Origin: JAENVU01 sp963756815 | Lineage (GTDB): Bacteria; Actinomycetota; Acidimicrobiia; IMCC26256; JAENVU01 | Direction of reading: 5' to 3' | Assembly (NCBI GenBank): GCA_963756815.1 | Contig: CAVWPR010000038.1 | Span: 39,568 to 103,567, forward strand | Length of the DNA stretch: 64,000 nucleotides | Shown here: positions 54,442 to 63,063 of the stretch, piece by piece | Numbering within the stretch: position 1 is the first letter of the stretch | Layout: each line of letters starts with the position of its first letter | Translations under genes and position numbers: made by a program | The notes under the pieces: generated by a model | Seen by the model: the letters and a program-made list of their open reading frames with translations, nothing else | Told to the model about the DNA's origin: nothing | The model's database searches: none

Positions 54442-54639
54442 ATGCCGAAGATGAAGACCCACCGGGGCGCCGCGAAGCGGTTCAAGGTGACCGGCTCCGG
54501 CAAGATCCGCCGGCGCAAGGCGTTCCGCGCCCACCTCCTCGAGCACAAGGCCACCAAGCGCACGCGGCGCCTCAAGCGCGGTGCCGAGGTGACCGGCGGC
54601 GACAAGAAGCACGTCGAGCGGCTGCTCGGCCGCGCCTGA
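54442..54639 (+). CDS. rpmI: 50S ribosomal protein L35
   Basis: 65 residues, highly basic: MPKMKTHRGAAKRFKVTGSG, KIRRRKAFRAHLLEHKATKR and TRRLKRGAEVTGGDKKHVER. Standard infC-rpmI-rplT order; starts 3 bases after infC, with GGAGGA before the ATG. Confidence 0.97.
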   Translation: MPKMKTHRGAAKRFKVTGSGKIRRRKAFRAHLLEHKATKRTRRLKRGAEVTGGDKKHVERLLGRA

Positions 54640-54707
54640 CCGACCCCACCCGACCGCCCTCCCGGCGGCTGCCGTGCCGGCGCCGCCCCGATGAAGGAGT
54701 CCGTTCC

Positions 54708-55070
54708 ATGGCACGCGTGAAGCGCGCAGTCCAGAGCAAGAAGCATCGCCGCGCGATCCTCGAGCGCGCCGAGGGGTACTCGGGTTCGCGCAGCCGCCAC
54801 CTGCGGGCCGCGAACGAGCAGGTGATGCACTCCGGCCAGTACGCGTTCCGCGACCGCCGGGCCCGCAAGGGTGAGTTCCGCAAGCTCTGGATCGTCCGTA
54901 TCAACGCCGCGTGCCGGGAAGAGGGCATCTCGTACTCGCGCTTCATCGCCGGGCTGAAGGCCGCGGAGGTCGAGGTCGACCGCAAGGTCCTCGCCGACCT
55001 CGCCGTGCGGGACCGTGGCGCGTTCGGCGCGCTCGTGTCGACCGCGCGCGAGGCGCTCGACGCCGCGTAG
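54708..55070 (+). CDS. rplT: 50S ribosomal protein L20
   Basis: 120 residues: MARVKRAVQSKKHRRAILER, AEGYSGSRSRHLRAANEQVM, FRDRRARKGEFRKLWIVRIN and AACREEGISYSRFIAGLKAA. It binds 23S rRNA early in 50S assembly. ATG 54708 has AAGGAG upstream. The next gene starts 9 bases after its stop. Confidence 0.97.
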   Translation: MARVKRAVQSKKHRRAILERAEGYSGSRSRHLRAANEQVMHSGQYAFRDRRARKGEFRKLWIVRINAACREEGISYSRFIAGLKAAEVEVDRKVLADLAVRDRGAFGALVSTAREALDAA

Positions 55071-55079
55071 CGCATCACC

Positions 55080-55881
55080 GTGGCCGCCGGAGGGATCGGC
55101 CACCGCCACCCGCAGGCGCGCCGTCTGCGCGAGCTGCTGCACGACCCCGCGGCGCGGCGGGCCGAATCGGCCTTCGTCCTCGAGGGGCCGCGCCTCGTCG
55201 CCGACGCGCTGGACCGTGGCGTCGAGCTCGAGTCCGTCTGGATCGGCGCCAACGCCCGCCGTGCGTTCGCCGACCTGCTGGCGCGGGTCGACGCGAGCGG
55301 CGTCGACGTGCACGAGCTCAAGGAAGGCGTGCTCGAGAAGCTCGGGTCGACCCGGACGCCCCAACCCGTGCTCGCGGTGGCGGCGATCCCGAGCCCGGTC
55401 GCACTCGACGCGCTGCCGGACGGCGTGGTGGTGGTCACGGACGCGATCCAGGACCCCGGCAACCTCGGCACGATCGTCCGCAGCGCCGAGGCCGCCGGTG
55501 CGGTCGCGGTCGTCGTGGGACGGGGGAGTCAGGGCGTGGATCCGTGGAACCCCAAGGTCGTGCGCGGCTCGGCCGGTGCGATCCTCGGGCTGCCGGTCCT
55601 CGTGGTCGACGACCCGGTGGACGCGCTCGGCGTGCTGCGCCGCAACGGCGCCCGCCTCGTCGGCGCCGACGGCGGGGCATCGACCGCGTACACCGACGCC
55701 GACCTCACCGGGCGGGTGGCGCTCGTCATCGGGAGCGAGGCGCACGGACTCGCCCCGGAGGTCGCGAGCCGTGCTCGACGCGACGGTCGTGATCCCGATG
55801 GCGGGGCCCACCGAGAGCCTCAACGCCGCGGTGGCCGCGAGCATCCTGCTGTTCGAGGTGGCCCGCCAGGTGCGCCGCTGA
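55080..55881 (+). CDS. SpoU/TrmH-family rRNA 2'-O-methyltransferase, one frameshift
   Basis: 266 residues after removing a base near 55772. The N-terminal substrate-binding part has VLEGPRLVADALDRGVELES. The SPOUT knot has VVVTDAIQDPGNLGTIVRSA (motif 1), RGSAGAILGLPVLVVDD, VALVIGSEAHGLAPEVAS (motif 2) and VVIPMAGPTESLNAAVAASI (motif 3), which together bind SAM. The usual neighbour of rplT and pheS in actinobacteria. Exact rRNA target is unknown. GTG start. Confidence 0.9.
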
Positions 55882-55911
55882 GCCGCGGCCGTTCGCGAAC
55901 CAGCGCCGGTC

Positions 55912-55931
55912 ACGCACCCCATGGGGTGCGT
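55912..55931 (+). terminator. Palindromic terminator before pheS
   Basis: ACGCACCCCATGGGGTGCGT is a perfect 20-base palindrome, 30 bases after the methyltransferase stop, followed by TTCGCGCG. It is a likely intrinsic terminator for the infC operon, with a short T run. Confidence 0.6.
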
Positions 55932-55988
55932 TTCGCGCGTCGGTTCGGCGTCGCGACGAATGGCCCGAGCCGGCGGAGGGGCCTTCCC

Positions 55989-55994
55989 TAGAAT
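55989..55994 (+). promoter_or_regulatory. -10 box (TAGAAT) of pheS-pheT
   Basis: TAGAAT lies 11 bases before the pheS ATG, downstream of the palindromic terminator. No T-box leader or attenuator fits in the remaining gap. Confidence 0.55.
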
Positions 55995-56005
55995 CCGGGC
56001 CACTC

Positions 56006-57022
56006 ATGGACCTCTCGGAGCTCGACCTCGACGCGGCGCGAGCCGCCATCGCCGCGGCCGCGTCGGCCGACGACCTGGCCGAGCTGCGCCGGCGCCTCGT
56101 CGGCAAGGGGGGAGTGGCGGCCCGGGCCCGGGAGTCGATCAAGGACCTGGATGCGGCCGATCGACCGGCTTTCGGTCGGGGGGTCACCGACTTCACCAAG
56201 GCGGTCGAGGCCGCGCTCGCCGAGGCCGAGCTCGCGCTCGCACCCGCGTCGCCCACCGAGCCGCCGCTCGACCTCACGCTCGGCGGCCACGGACGCGTCC
56301 GCGGGCACCTGAACCTCGTCACCCAGGCGACGCGCGAGCTCCAGGACATCTTCGTCAGCCTCGGGTACCAGGTGGCCGAGGGTCCCGAGGTCGAGGACGA
56401 CTGGCACAACTTCGAGGCGCTGAACTTCCCGCCCGGCCACCCGGCGCGCGCGATGCAGGACACGTTGTACGTGGATCTCGGCGAGCCCGAGCAGGTGCTG
56501 CTGCGCACGCACACGTCGCCCGTGCAGATCCGCCTCATGGAGTCGACGCCCCCTCCGATCTACGCGGTCATCACCGGGCGGACCTACCGCAACGAGACCG
56601 TCGACGCCCGCCACTCCGCGGTGTTCCACCAGATCGAGGGTCTCGCGGTCGACCGCGGGCTCACGTTCGGCGACCTCGCCGGGACGATCGAGGCGTTCAT
56701 CTCCGCGTACTTCCGCAAGAAGGTGACGTCGCGCCTGCTGCCGAGCTTCTTCCCGTTCACCGAGCCGTCGGCCGAGTTCGCGATCAGCTGCGTGTTCTGC
56801 GACGGCGCCGGTTGCCGGGTCTGCTCGAAGACGGGCTGGATCGAGCTGGGCGGCTGCGGGATGGTCGACCCGAACGTGTTCCTCGCCGTCGGCATCGACC
56901 CCGAGGAGTACACCGGCTTCGCGTTCGGCTTCGGGATCGAGCGCATGCCGATGCTCCGCTACAACGTCCAGCCCATCAAGACGTTCTTCGACAACGACGA
57001 CCGCTTCCTCTCCCGGTACTGA
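56006..57022 (+). CDS. pheS: Phenylalanyl-tRNA synthetase alpha subunit
   Basis: 338 residues. Coiled-coil N-terminus (ELRRRLVGKGGVAARARESI), then class II catalytic core: GHLNLVTQATRELQDIFVSL, EVEDDWHNFEALNFPPGHPA, LLRTHTSPVQIRLMESTPPP, GRTYRNETVDARHSAVFHQI, EGLAVDRGLTFGDL and FGFGIERMPMLRYNV. SCVFCDGAGCRVCSKTGWIE has four cysteines, an insertion seen in a subset of PheS and possibly zinc-binding. Intact. pheT begins 15 bases after. Confidence 0.97.
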   Translation: MDLSELDLDAARAAIAAAASADDLAELRRRLVGKGGVAARARESIKDLDAADRPAFGRGVTDFTKAVEAALAEAELALAPASPTEPPLDLTLGGHGRVRGHLNLVTQATRELQDIFVSLGYQVAEGPEVEDDWHNFEALNFPPGHPARAMQDTLYVDLGEPEQVLLRTHTSPVQIRLMESTPPPIYAVITGRTYRNETVDARHSAVFHQIEGLAVDRGLTFGDLAGTIEAFISAYFRKKVTSRLLPSFFPFTEPSAEFAISCVFCDGAGCRVCSKTGWIELGGCGMVDPNVFLAVGIDPEEYTGFAFGFGIERMPMLRYNVQPIKTFFDNDDRFLSRY

Positions 57023-57037
57023 TCGGATCCGATCGCC

Positions 57038-59429
57038 ATGCGTGTCCCCCTGTCCTGGTTGACCGACTTCGTGCCGCTCACGGCCGAGCCGCGCGCGATC
57101 GCCGAGGCGCTGGACCGACTCGGGCTCGAGGTCGAGGGGCTGGAGGCACCGGGGGAGGAGATCACCGGCGTCCGCGTCGCCCGCATCCTCGCGGTTCGTC
57201 CGCACCCGAACGCCGACAAGCTCCAGCTCTGCGACATCGAGTTCGGCGACGGCACCACCACGGTCGTGTGCGGCGCGCCGAACGTCGCCGACGGCATGGT
57301 CGTGGCGTACGCGCCGGCGGGCGCCACGCTCCCGGGCGGGTTCACGCTCGAGCGGCGCACGATTCGCGGTGAGGTCAGCGACGGCATGCTCTGCTCGGCC
57401 CGGGAGCTCGGCCTCGGCGACGACCACGACGGAATCCTCCCGTTGCGACCCGACGCCGAGCTCGGCACCGACGTGCGCGACGAGCTGGGCCTGCACGAGG
57501 TCGTCTTCGACGTGTCGGTCACGCCGAACCGCTCCGACGCGATGTCGGTCGTCGGCGTGGCGCGTGATCTCGCCGCGCACTTCGGACTGCCGTGCTCGGT
57601 GCCGGAGCCGTCGGTCGACGTGTCGGGCGACGCCGACGACATCACCGTCGTCGTCGACGCGCCGGACCGCGCGCCGCGCTTCACCGCGCGCCGGGTCGGC
57701 GTCGCGATGGGGCCGTCGCCGGAGTGGATGCAGCGCCGGCTCACCCTCGCGGGGATGCGACCCATCTCGAACGTCGTCGACGTCACCAACTACGTGATGC
57801 TCGAGCGCGGTCAGCCGTCGCACGCATTCGACCTCGATCGGCTGCGCGGCCCGGGCCTGGTGGTGCGGGCCGCCACCGACGGCGAGACCGTCACGACCCT
57901 CGACGACGTCGAGCGGAGGTTGCTGCCGTCCGACCTGCTGATCTGCGACGCCGACCGGCGGCCGCAGGCGATCGCCGGGATCATGGGCGGCGCCGAGGCC
58001 GAGGTGCACGACGGCACCACCGGCATCGTCCTCGAGGTCGCGTACTTCACGCCGATGGGGATCTCGATGACCTCGAAGCGACTGGGCCTGCGGTCCGAGG
58101 CGAGCGCGCGATTCGAGCGCGGTGTGGATCCGAACGGCGTCCTCCGCGCATCGGATCGCGTCGTCGAGCTGCTCACCGAGGTGGCCGCGGCGCCCGTCGG
58201 GCCGCCGCCGGTCGACGCGTACCCGGTACCGGTCGCGCGGGAGCGGATCCGGGTCCGCCCGAGCCGGGTCGGGGCCGTGCTCGGGCTCGAGCTCGACGGC
58301 ACGCAGGTGCGCGACGCGCTGCGACCCCTCGGCATCGAGGTCACCGAGATCGGCGAGGACGACGCGTTCGTCGCGGTCGCGCCGACGTTCCGGCCCGACC
58401 TGACGCGCGAGATCGACATCGTCGAGGAGGTCGGTCGCCGGGTCGGTCTCGACTCGATCCCGCGCACCTTGCCGCACACCACCGAGCAATCTGGCGGTCT
58501 GACGCCGGACCAGCAGGCGCGCCGGCGCGTCGCCGACGTGCTGGTCGGCCTGGGGCTGCGCGAGGCGCTGACGATCCCGTTGATCTCCGAGGCCGACCTC
58601 ACCCGGTGCGGTCGGGGCGTCGAGGGGACGGTCCGCGCCACCAACGCGCTCAACGCCGAGGAGCCGATCCTGCGGCCGGCGATCCTGCCCGGGCTGCTGA
58701 AGTCCGTGGCCCGCAACGCCGGGTACGGCATCACCGATCTCGCGCTTCTTCGAGCTCGGCCACGTCTTCGCCGCGCCGCCGGCCGGGCAGCTGCTCCCGG
58801 ACGAGCGCGACCACGTCGCCGTCGTGCTCACCGGCTCGGTGCGGCGGGCGCCCGTCGAGCCCGACCGCGCGGTCGACGTTTACGACGCGACCGACGCGCT
58901 GCGGGCCGTCGTCGACGAGCTGCAGCTCGTCGCCTTCGAGCTGCGGGCGGCCGATCACCCCGGGTACCTGCCGGGTCGGAGCGCGTCGGTCGTCGTCGAC
59001 GGCGCGACCATCGGCGCGGTGGGGGAGCTGGACCCAGCCGTGCGCGCGGCGTTCGGTGCGGCCGGAACCGCGGTCGCCTTCGAGGTGGACCTCGCGCCGC
59101 TCATCGGCGGCACCCGCCGTGAGCTCGACTTCGTCGCGCTCTCCACGTACCCGGCCGCCACGATGGACCTCGCGTTCGTGCTCGACGAGGCCGTGCCCGC
59201 CGCGGCCGTGGTCGCCACCGTGCGCGCCGCCGGTGGCGAGCTGGTCGAGGACGCACGCGTGTTCGACGAGTTCCGGGCCGATGCGCTCGGCGCGGGGAAG
59301 CGCAGCCTCGCGATTGCGATCCGGTTGCGCGCGCCCGACCGCACGCTGAAGGACAAGGAGCTGGCGAAGGTCCGGCAGGCGTGCATCGACGCCGTCGTCC
59401 GCGACCATGCCGCGGTGCTGCGCGGCTGA
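57038..59429 (+). CDS. pheT: Phenylalanyl-tRNA synthetase beta subunit, one frameshift
   Basis: 796 residues after removing a base near 58743. N-terminal tRNA-binding OB domain (VRVARILAVRPHPNADKLQL, VVCGAPNVADGMVVAYAPAG), B3/B4 editing domain (RFTARRVGVAMGPSPEWMQR, RPISNVVDVTNYVMLERGQP), B5 (FRPDLTREIDIVEEVGRRVG), catalytic-like domain (LREALTIPLISEADLTRCGR, LRPAILPGLLKSVARNAGYG) and C-terminal anticodon-binding FDX-ACB domain (STYPAATMDLAFVLDEAVPA, LAIAIRLRAPDRTLKDKELA). The shift at RA(R)F/FELGHVFAAPP leaves every domain complete, so an error is likely. Stop overlaps the next ATG (TGATG). Confidence 0.95.
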
Positions 59430-59836
59430 TGTTCGTCCATCGCGTCCGGCCCCGGTACGCCGAGGTCGACCTCCAGGGCGTGGTGTTCAATGCCCACTGG
59501 CTCACGTACTTCGACGAGGCGTGCACCCGGTTCTTCGAGCACCTCGGGTTCGACGCGGCCACGGACTTCTTCGAGACCTTCGACGTGATGCTCGTCAAGG
59601 CGGTGCTGGAGTGGCAGGGCCCGGCCGGCTTCGACGACCTCGTCGACATCGGCGTGGCGGTCGCGCGGCTGGGCACGAAGTCGTTCGACGTGCGGTACTC
59701 GGCCGCGGTCGGCGACCGCGCCGCCTGCACCGGCGTGATCACGTACGTGTCGGTGGCGCCCGGCACCCACGACTCCACCCCCATTCCCGACGTCCTGCGC
59801 GTGCGCCTCGAGACGGAGCTGGTCGGCGCGCCGTGA
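59429..59836 (+). CDS. Acyl-CoA thioesterase, YbgC/FadM hotdog family
   Basis: 135 residues: RVRPRYAEVDLQGVVFNAHW, LTYFDEACTRFFEHLGFDAA and VDIGVAVARLGTKSFDVRYS. The hotdog catalytic Asp is in the EVDLQGVVFNAHW motif. It hydrolyses acyl-CoA esters; chain length unknown. Overlaps pheT by 1 base and the sulfatase start by 4. Confidence 0.88.
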   Translation: MFVHRVRPRYAEVDLQGVVFNAHWLTYFDEACTRFFEHLGFDAATDFFETFDVMLVKAVLEWQGPAGFDDLVDIGVAVARLGTKSFDVRYSAAVGDRAACTGVITYVSVAPGTHDSTPIPDVLRVRLETELVGAP

Positions 59837-61494
59837 GTACGCTCGGCCGCCGCCGGATCGCGGATCCGAGCGCGCAGACGGTGCGAACGAGACACGAGGG
59901 CGGCATGGGGCGAGGTCCGAACATCCTGATGATCACGACCGACGAGGAGCGCTTCCGCCTCCCTCGCCCGGCCGGTTTCAGTCTCCCCGCGCGTGAGCGG
60001 ATCGCGGCGGCGGGGACCACCTTCGAGCGCTTCTACGCCGCGTCGACGCAGTGCAGCTCGGCCCGGTCGGTGATGTACACCGGCCAGCACGTGCCGATCA
60101 CCCAGATCTACGACAACGACAACATGCCGTACGTCCGGCCGCTCGACCCGGCCCTCGGCACGATCGGCACGCGCCTGCGGGCGGCGGGCTACTACTGCAC
60201 CTACCAGGGGAAGTGGCACCTCTCCAACGCGTACCTCGATCCCGCGCAGCCGAGCTCGACGGTCGACGCGCTCGAGCCGTACGGCTTCTCGGAGTGGAAC
60301 GACTGGGGGGACATCGACGGTGGCGCGTGGGCCGGCCTGCGCGTCGATCCCGTCGTCGCCGGCCAGGCGGTGAAGTGGCTGCGCCAGCGCGCCGCAGACG
60401 TCGCGCAGGACCAGCCGTGGTTCATGGCGGTCAACTTCGTGAACCCGCACGACATCATGAGCTTCGAGTACGGCGCGTCGTCGTCGGTCGAGCTCCCGCT
60501 CGGTCTCGCCCACGCCGTGAGGATGCTGCCGCCGGCCGACGTGCCGCTCTACCGCCGGCAGTGGGACGTCGACCTGCCCGCGAGCCTGCACGACGACCTG
60601 TCGGGCGCGGCGCCGGCCGTGCGCGAGTACGCGCGGATGCTCGACCTCGTGTTCGGCAAGGTCGGCGGCGACGAGCACTGGCGCGCCGGCATCAACTTCT
60701 ACCTGAACTGCATCCGCGACGTGGACCGCAGCATCGAGCTCGTCCTCGACGCGCTCGTCGCCTCCGGCCAGGCCGACGGAACCGTCGTGATCCTGACCGC
60801 CGACCACGGCGAGATGGCCGGCGCGCACGGACTGCGCCAGAAGGCCAACTTCGTCTACGACGAGAACTTCCACGTGCCGCTCGTCATCGCGCATCCCGAC
60901 GTCTCCGGTGGGGGGACGACCGACGTGATGGCCTCGGCCGTCGATCTCGTCCCGACGATGCTCGCGTTCGCCGGCGCCGACGACGTCGACGGCACGGGTG
61001 CGCCGTCGTTGCCCGGTCACTCCCTGGCGCCGGCGCTCGACGGCGAGCCGGTCCGGGAGGGTGTGCTGACCGCGGTGGAGTCCGTGATCGGGCTCGACGC
61101 CGACTTCTGGTCCGAGTTCTCCGATCCGAAGGCGGCCGAGCGCCTCATGGCGGGCGACCTCCGGCCGGACTTCCGCAAGCGCGGGTTCCTGCGCGGCTAC
61201 ACGGACGACCGGTACACGTTCGGTCGGTATTTCGCACCGATCGCGCCCAACCGCCCGTCGGATCTCGAGTCGTTGCACGCGCGAGAACGACGTCGTGCTC
61301 TACGACCGTGCGGCGGACCCGGACGAGCTGCACAACCTCGCGGCCGACCCGTCGCAGCAGGCGCTCGTCGAGCAGTTCGCGCGCGGCTCGAGACGCTGAT
61401 CTCCGACGAGGTCGGCGACGACACGAGCACGTGGGTGCTCGACCGTCCGAACCTCGTCGGGTGGCCCAGCTGGCGGGGCGACGCCGCCGCCTGA
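59833..61494 (+). CDS. Second type I sulfatase family protein, compensated frameshifts
   Basis: 553 residues. GPNILMITTDEERFRL (metal Asp pair), STQCSSARSVMYTGQHVPIT with the modified Cys near residue 74 in CxSxR form, YYCTYQGKWHLSNAYL, FMAVNFVNPHDIMSFEY, ILTADHGEMAGAHGLRQKAN and VPLVIAHPDVSG. Motif CSSAR differs from CxPxR but is accepted by the family pattern (Pro, Ala or Ser). Codons 483-517 (61280-61385) are read out of frame between two opposite shifts; the correct frame gives ENDVVLYDRAADPDELHNLA, a typical sulfatase tail. GTG start. No signal peptide. Related to choline-sulfatase/phosphonate hydrolase-like enzymes; substrate unknown. Confidence 0.86.
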   Translation: MSTLGRRRIADPSAQTVRTRHEGGMGRGPNILMITTDEERFRLPRPAGFSLPARERIAAAGTTFERFYAASTQCSSARSVMYTGQHVPITQIYDNDNMPYVRPLDPALGTIGTRLRAAGYYCTYQGKWHLSNAYLDPAQPSSTVDALEPYGFSEWNDWGDIDGGAWAGLRVDPVVAGQAVKWLRQRAADVAQDQPWFMAVNFVNPHDIMSFEYGASSSVELPLGLAHAVRMLPPADVPLYRRQWDVDLPASLHDDLSGAAPAVREYARMLDLVFGKVGGDEHWRAGINFYLNCIRDVDRSIELVLDALVASGQADGTVVILTADHGEMAGAHGLRQKANFVYDENFHVPLVIAHPDVSGGGTTDVMASAVDLVPTMLAFAGADDVDGTGAPSLPGHSLAPALDGEPVREGVLTAVESVIGLDADFWSEFSDPKAAERLMAGDLRPDFRKRGFLRGYTDDRYTFGRYFAPIAPNRPSDLESLHARERRRALRPCGGPGRAAQPRGRPVAAGARRAVRARLETLISDEVGDDTSTWVLDRPNLVGWPSWRGDAAA

Positions 61495-61527
61495 GTCGGA
61501 GGACCACCCGGCTGGCAGACTCCGGAC

Positions 61528-62094
61528 GTGTCGTGGCACCTCCGGCGCCGGAGACCCGCTGAGTTGCAGGCGCTCCTCGAGCGCGGCCGGGACCAGGCGC
61601 TGACGTACGCGCCGATCGGCGGCTCGCTGAGTGGTCCGGTCCCGACCGGCATGGTCCGGCGGAGCTGGGAGTGCGACCTCGCCGGCACCGCCGCCTACGA
61701 GCGCGGCGTCGCCGCGATCGAGGAGTGGGCGGTCCATCGAGGCTCCGGGCTCTCCGTCGAGGTCGACGGCCCGCTGCAGACAGGGACCGGGGTCGCGCTC
61801 GACGCGCCGCTCCCCGTCGGCTGGGTCACGGCGATGTGTCGGATCGTCGCGGTGGTCGACGACACGGATCGCTTCGGCTTCGCCTACGGCACGCTGCCGG
61901 TGCATCCCGAACGCGGCGAGGAGTCCTTCGTGGTTCGACGCGATGACGGCGGACGGGTGACCTTTCGCGTCGTCGCCGTGTCCCGACCTGCGCACCCGCT
62001 GGCTCGCGCGGTGCCGCCGGTCGCGGACCGTCTCCAGGATGCGGCGGTCCGGCGGTACCTGCGGGCGATGACTGACATCGCGCGCGTTTCGTGA
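61528..62094 (+). CDS. DUF1990 family protein
   Basis: 188 residues: ALTYAPIGGSLSGPVPTGMV, GLSVEVDGPLQTGTGVALDA, RFGFAYGTLPVHPERGEESF and RVTFRVVAVSRPAHPLARAV match DUF1990, a small beta-rich fold of unknown function widespread in actinobacteria and plants. GTG start 6 bases after CAGACT, a -10-like hexamer. Confidence 0.83.
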   Translation: MSWHLRRRRPAELQALLERGRDQALTYAPIGGSLSGPVPTGMVRRSWECDLAGTAAYERGVAAIEEWAVHRGSGLSVEVDGPLQTGTGVALDAPLPVGWVTAMCRIVAVVDDTDRFGFAYGTLPVHPERGEESFVVRRDDGGRVTFRVVAVSRPAHPLARAVPPVADRLQDAAVRRYLRAMTDIARVS

Positions 62095-62124
62095 CCTCGA
62101 CCGCGATCGGGCCGGGCGCGTCCG

Positions 62125-63063
62125 TTGCGCTGGGCGAGGCAACGCGCTCGCGAGGACGCAGGGTTCGCAGCCTGGGTACTGGCCGCGGTCCGTCGACAGG
62201 TCGGGGTCGAGGACGGCTACGTCGACACGATCGGCTGGCTCGCGTGGAAGACCGGGAAGTCACGGGCCGAGCTCCGCAAGGTTGTCCGCATGGCGGAGCT
62301 CTGCGAGCTCCTGCCCACGACCGGGCAGGCGTGGCGGGAAGGTCGGATCACGACGACTGCGGTCGAGATGATCGCCAATGCGCGGGTCGCGAACTTCGAC
62401 GACGAGCTCGTCGCAGTCGAGGACGAGTTCCTCGACCGCGCGCAGCGTGGTGATCACAAGAGCTTGCAGCGCTTGACCCAGCACTTCCGCGCGTGCGCCC
62501 GGGCTGACGGGTCGAAACCCGAACAGCCCGACGGGGTGACGATCGCCGATGTCGGTGATCGGATCGCGCTGCACGGTGACTTCGGCACGGGCGGCGGTCA
62601 GACGGTCCGCGACGCGCTCGAGAAGTTCACCCGTGCACCGACGCTGAACGACGAGTCGACCCTGGCGCACCGGCAGGGCGAGGCATTCGTGCGGATCTGT
62701 GAGATCGCCCTCGCCCGCGGCACCGACGCCGAGGGATCACGTCCGGTCGTGTCGTATCTCACCCAGGAACGCAGCGACGAGTCCCGTCCGATGATGATGG
62801 GCGTGTTCTCCGGGGTGATCGATCCCCGCGAGCGGGAGCGGATCCTGTGCGACGCGGTGATCGTGCCGGTGACGACCGACCGGTGGGGTGAGATCCTCGA
62901 CCAGGGCCGGGCGACCAGCGTCTGGAACCGGGCCACCCGCCGGGCGTCCGCGCCGACGTGCACCGAAGTCCACCCCGACGCGTGGTCCGGCATGAACCTG
63001 GCCGTACTCGACCAACACGTCCGCGTACCGCGCCGACGGTCCGAGTCCAGGTACGATCGAGCG
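62125..63063 (+). pseudogene. DUF222 protein, copy 2: HNH domain deleted, 5' truncated
   Basis: One open frame close to the decayed copy at 15526-16757: AREDAGFAAWVLAAVRRQVG, YVDTIGWLAWKTGKSRAELR, MAELCELLPTTGQAWREGRI, FLDRAQRGDHKSLQRLTQHF, MMMGVFSGVIDPRERERILC and RWGEILDQGRATSVWNRATR. After RATRRASAPTC it jumps straight to TEVHPDAW, which in the other copy lies after the HNH motif. So the whole zinc-binding nuclease domain is gone by deletion. About 45 N-terminal residues are also missing; similarity begins near a TTG at 62125. There is no stop codon: the frame runs on into the sulfotransferase. Confidence 0.78.
63052..63057 (+). promoter_or_regulatory. -10 box (TACGAT) of the sulfotransferase gene
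   Basis: TACGAT is followed by exactly 6 bases and the GTG at 63064, the same spacing as the strong leaderless promoter at 15514. It lets the sulfotransferase be expressed independently of the DUF222 remnant. Confidence 0.5.

Noticed and set aside
55882..56005. A T-box leader for pheS
   Set aside because: The gap is 124 bases, contains a simple palindrome and a -10 box, and lacks the T-box sequence and specifier-loop architecture.
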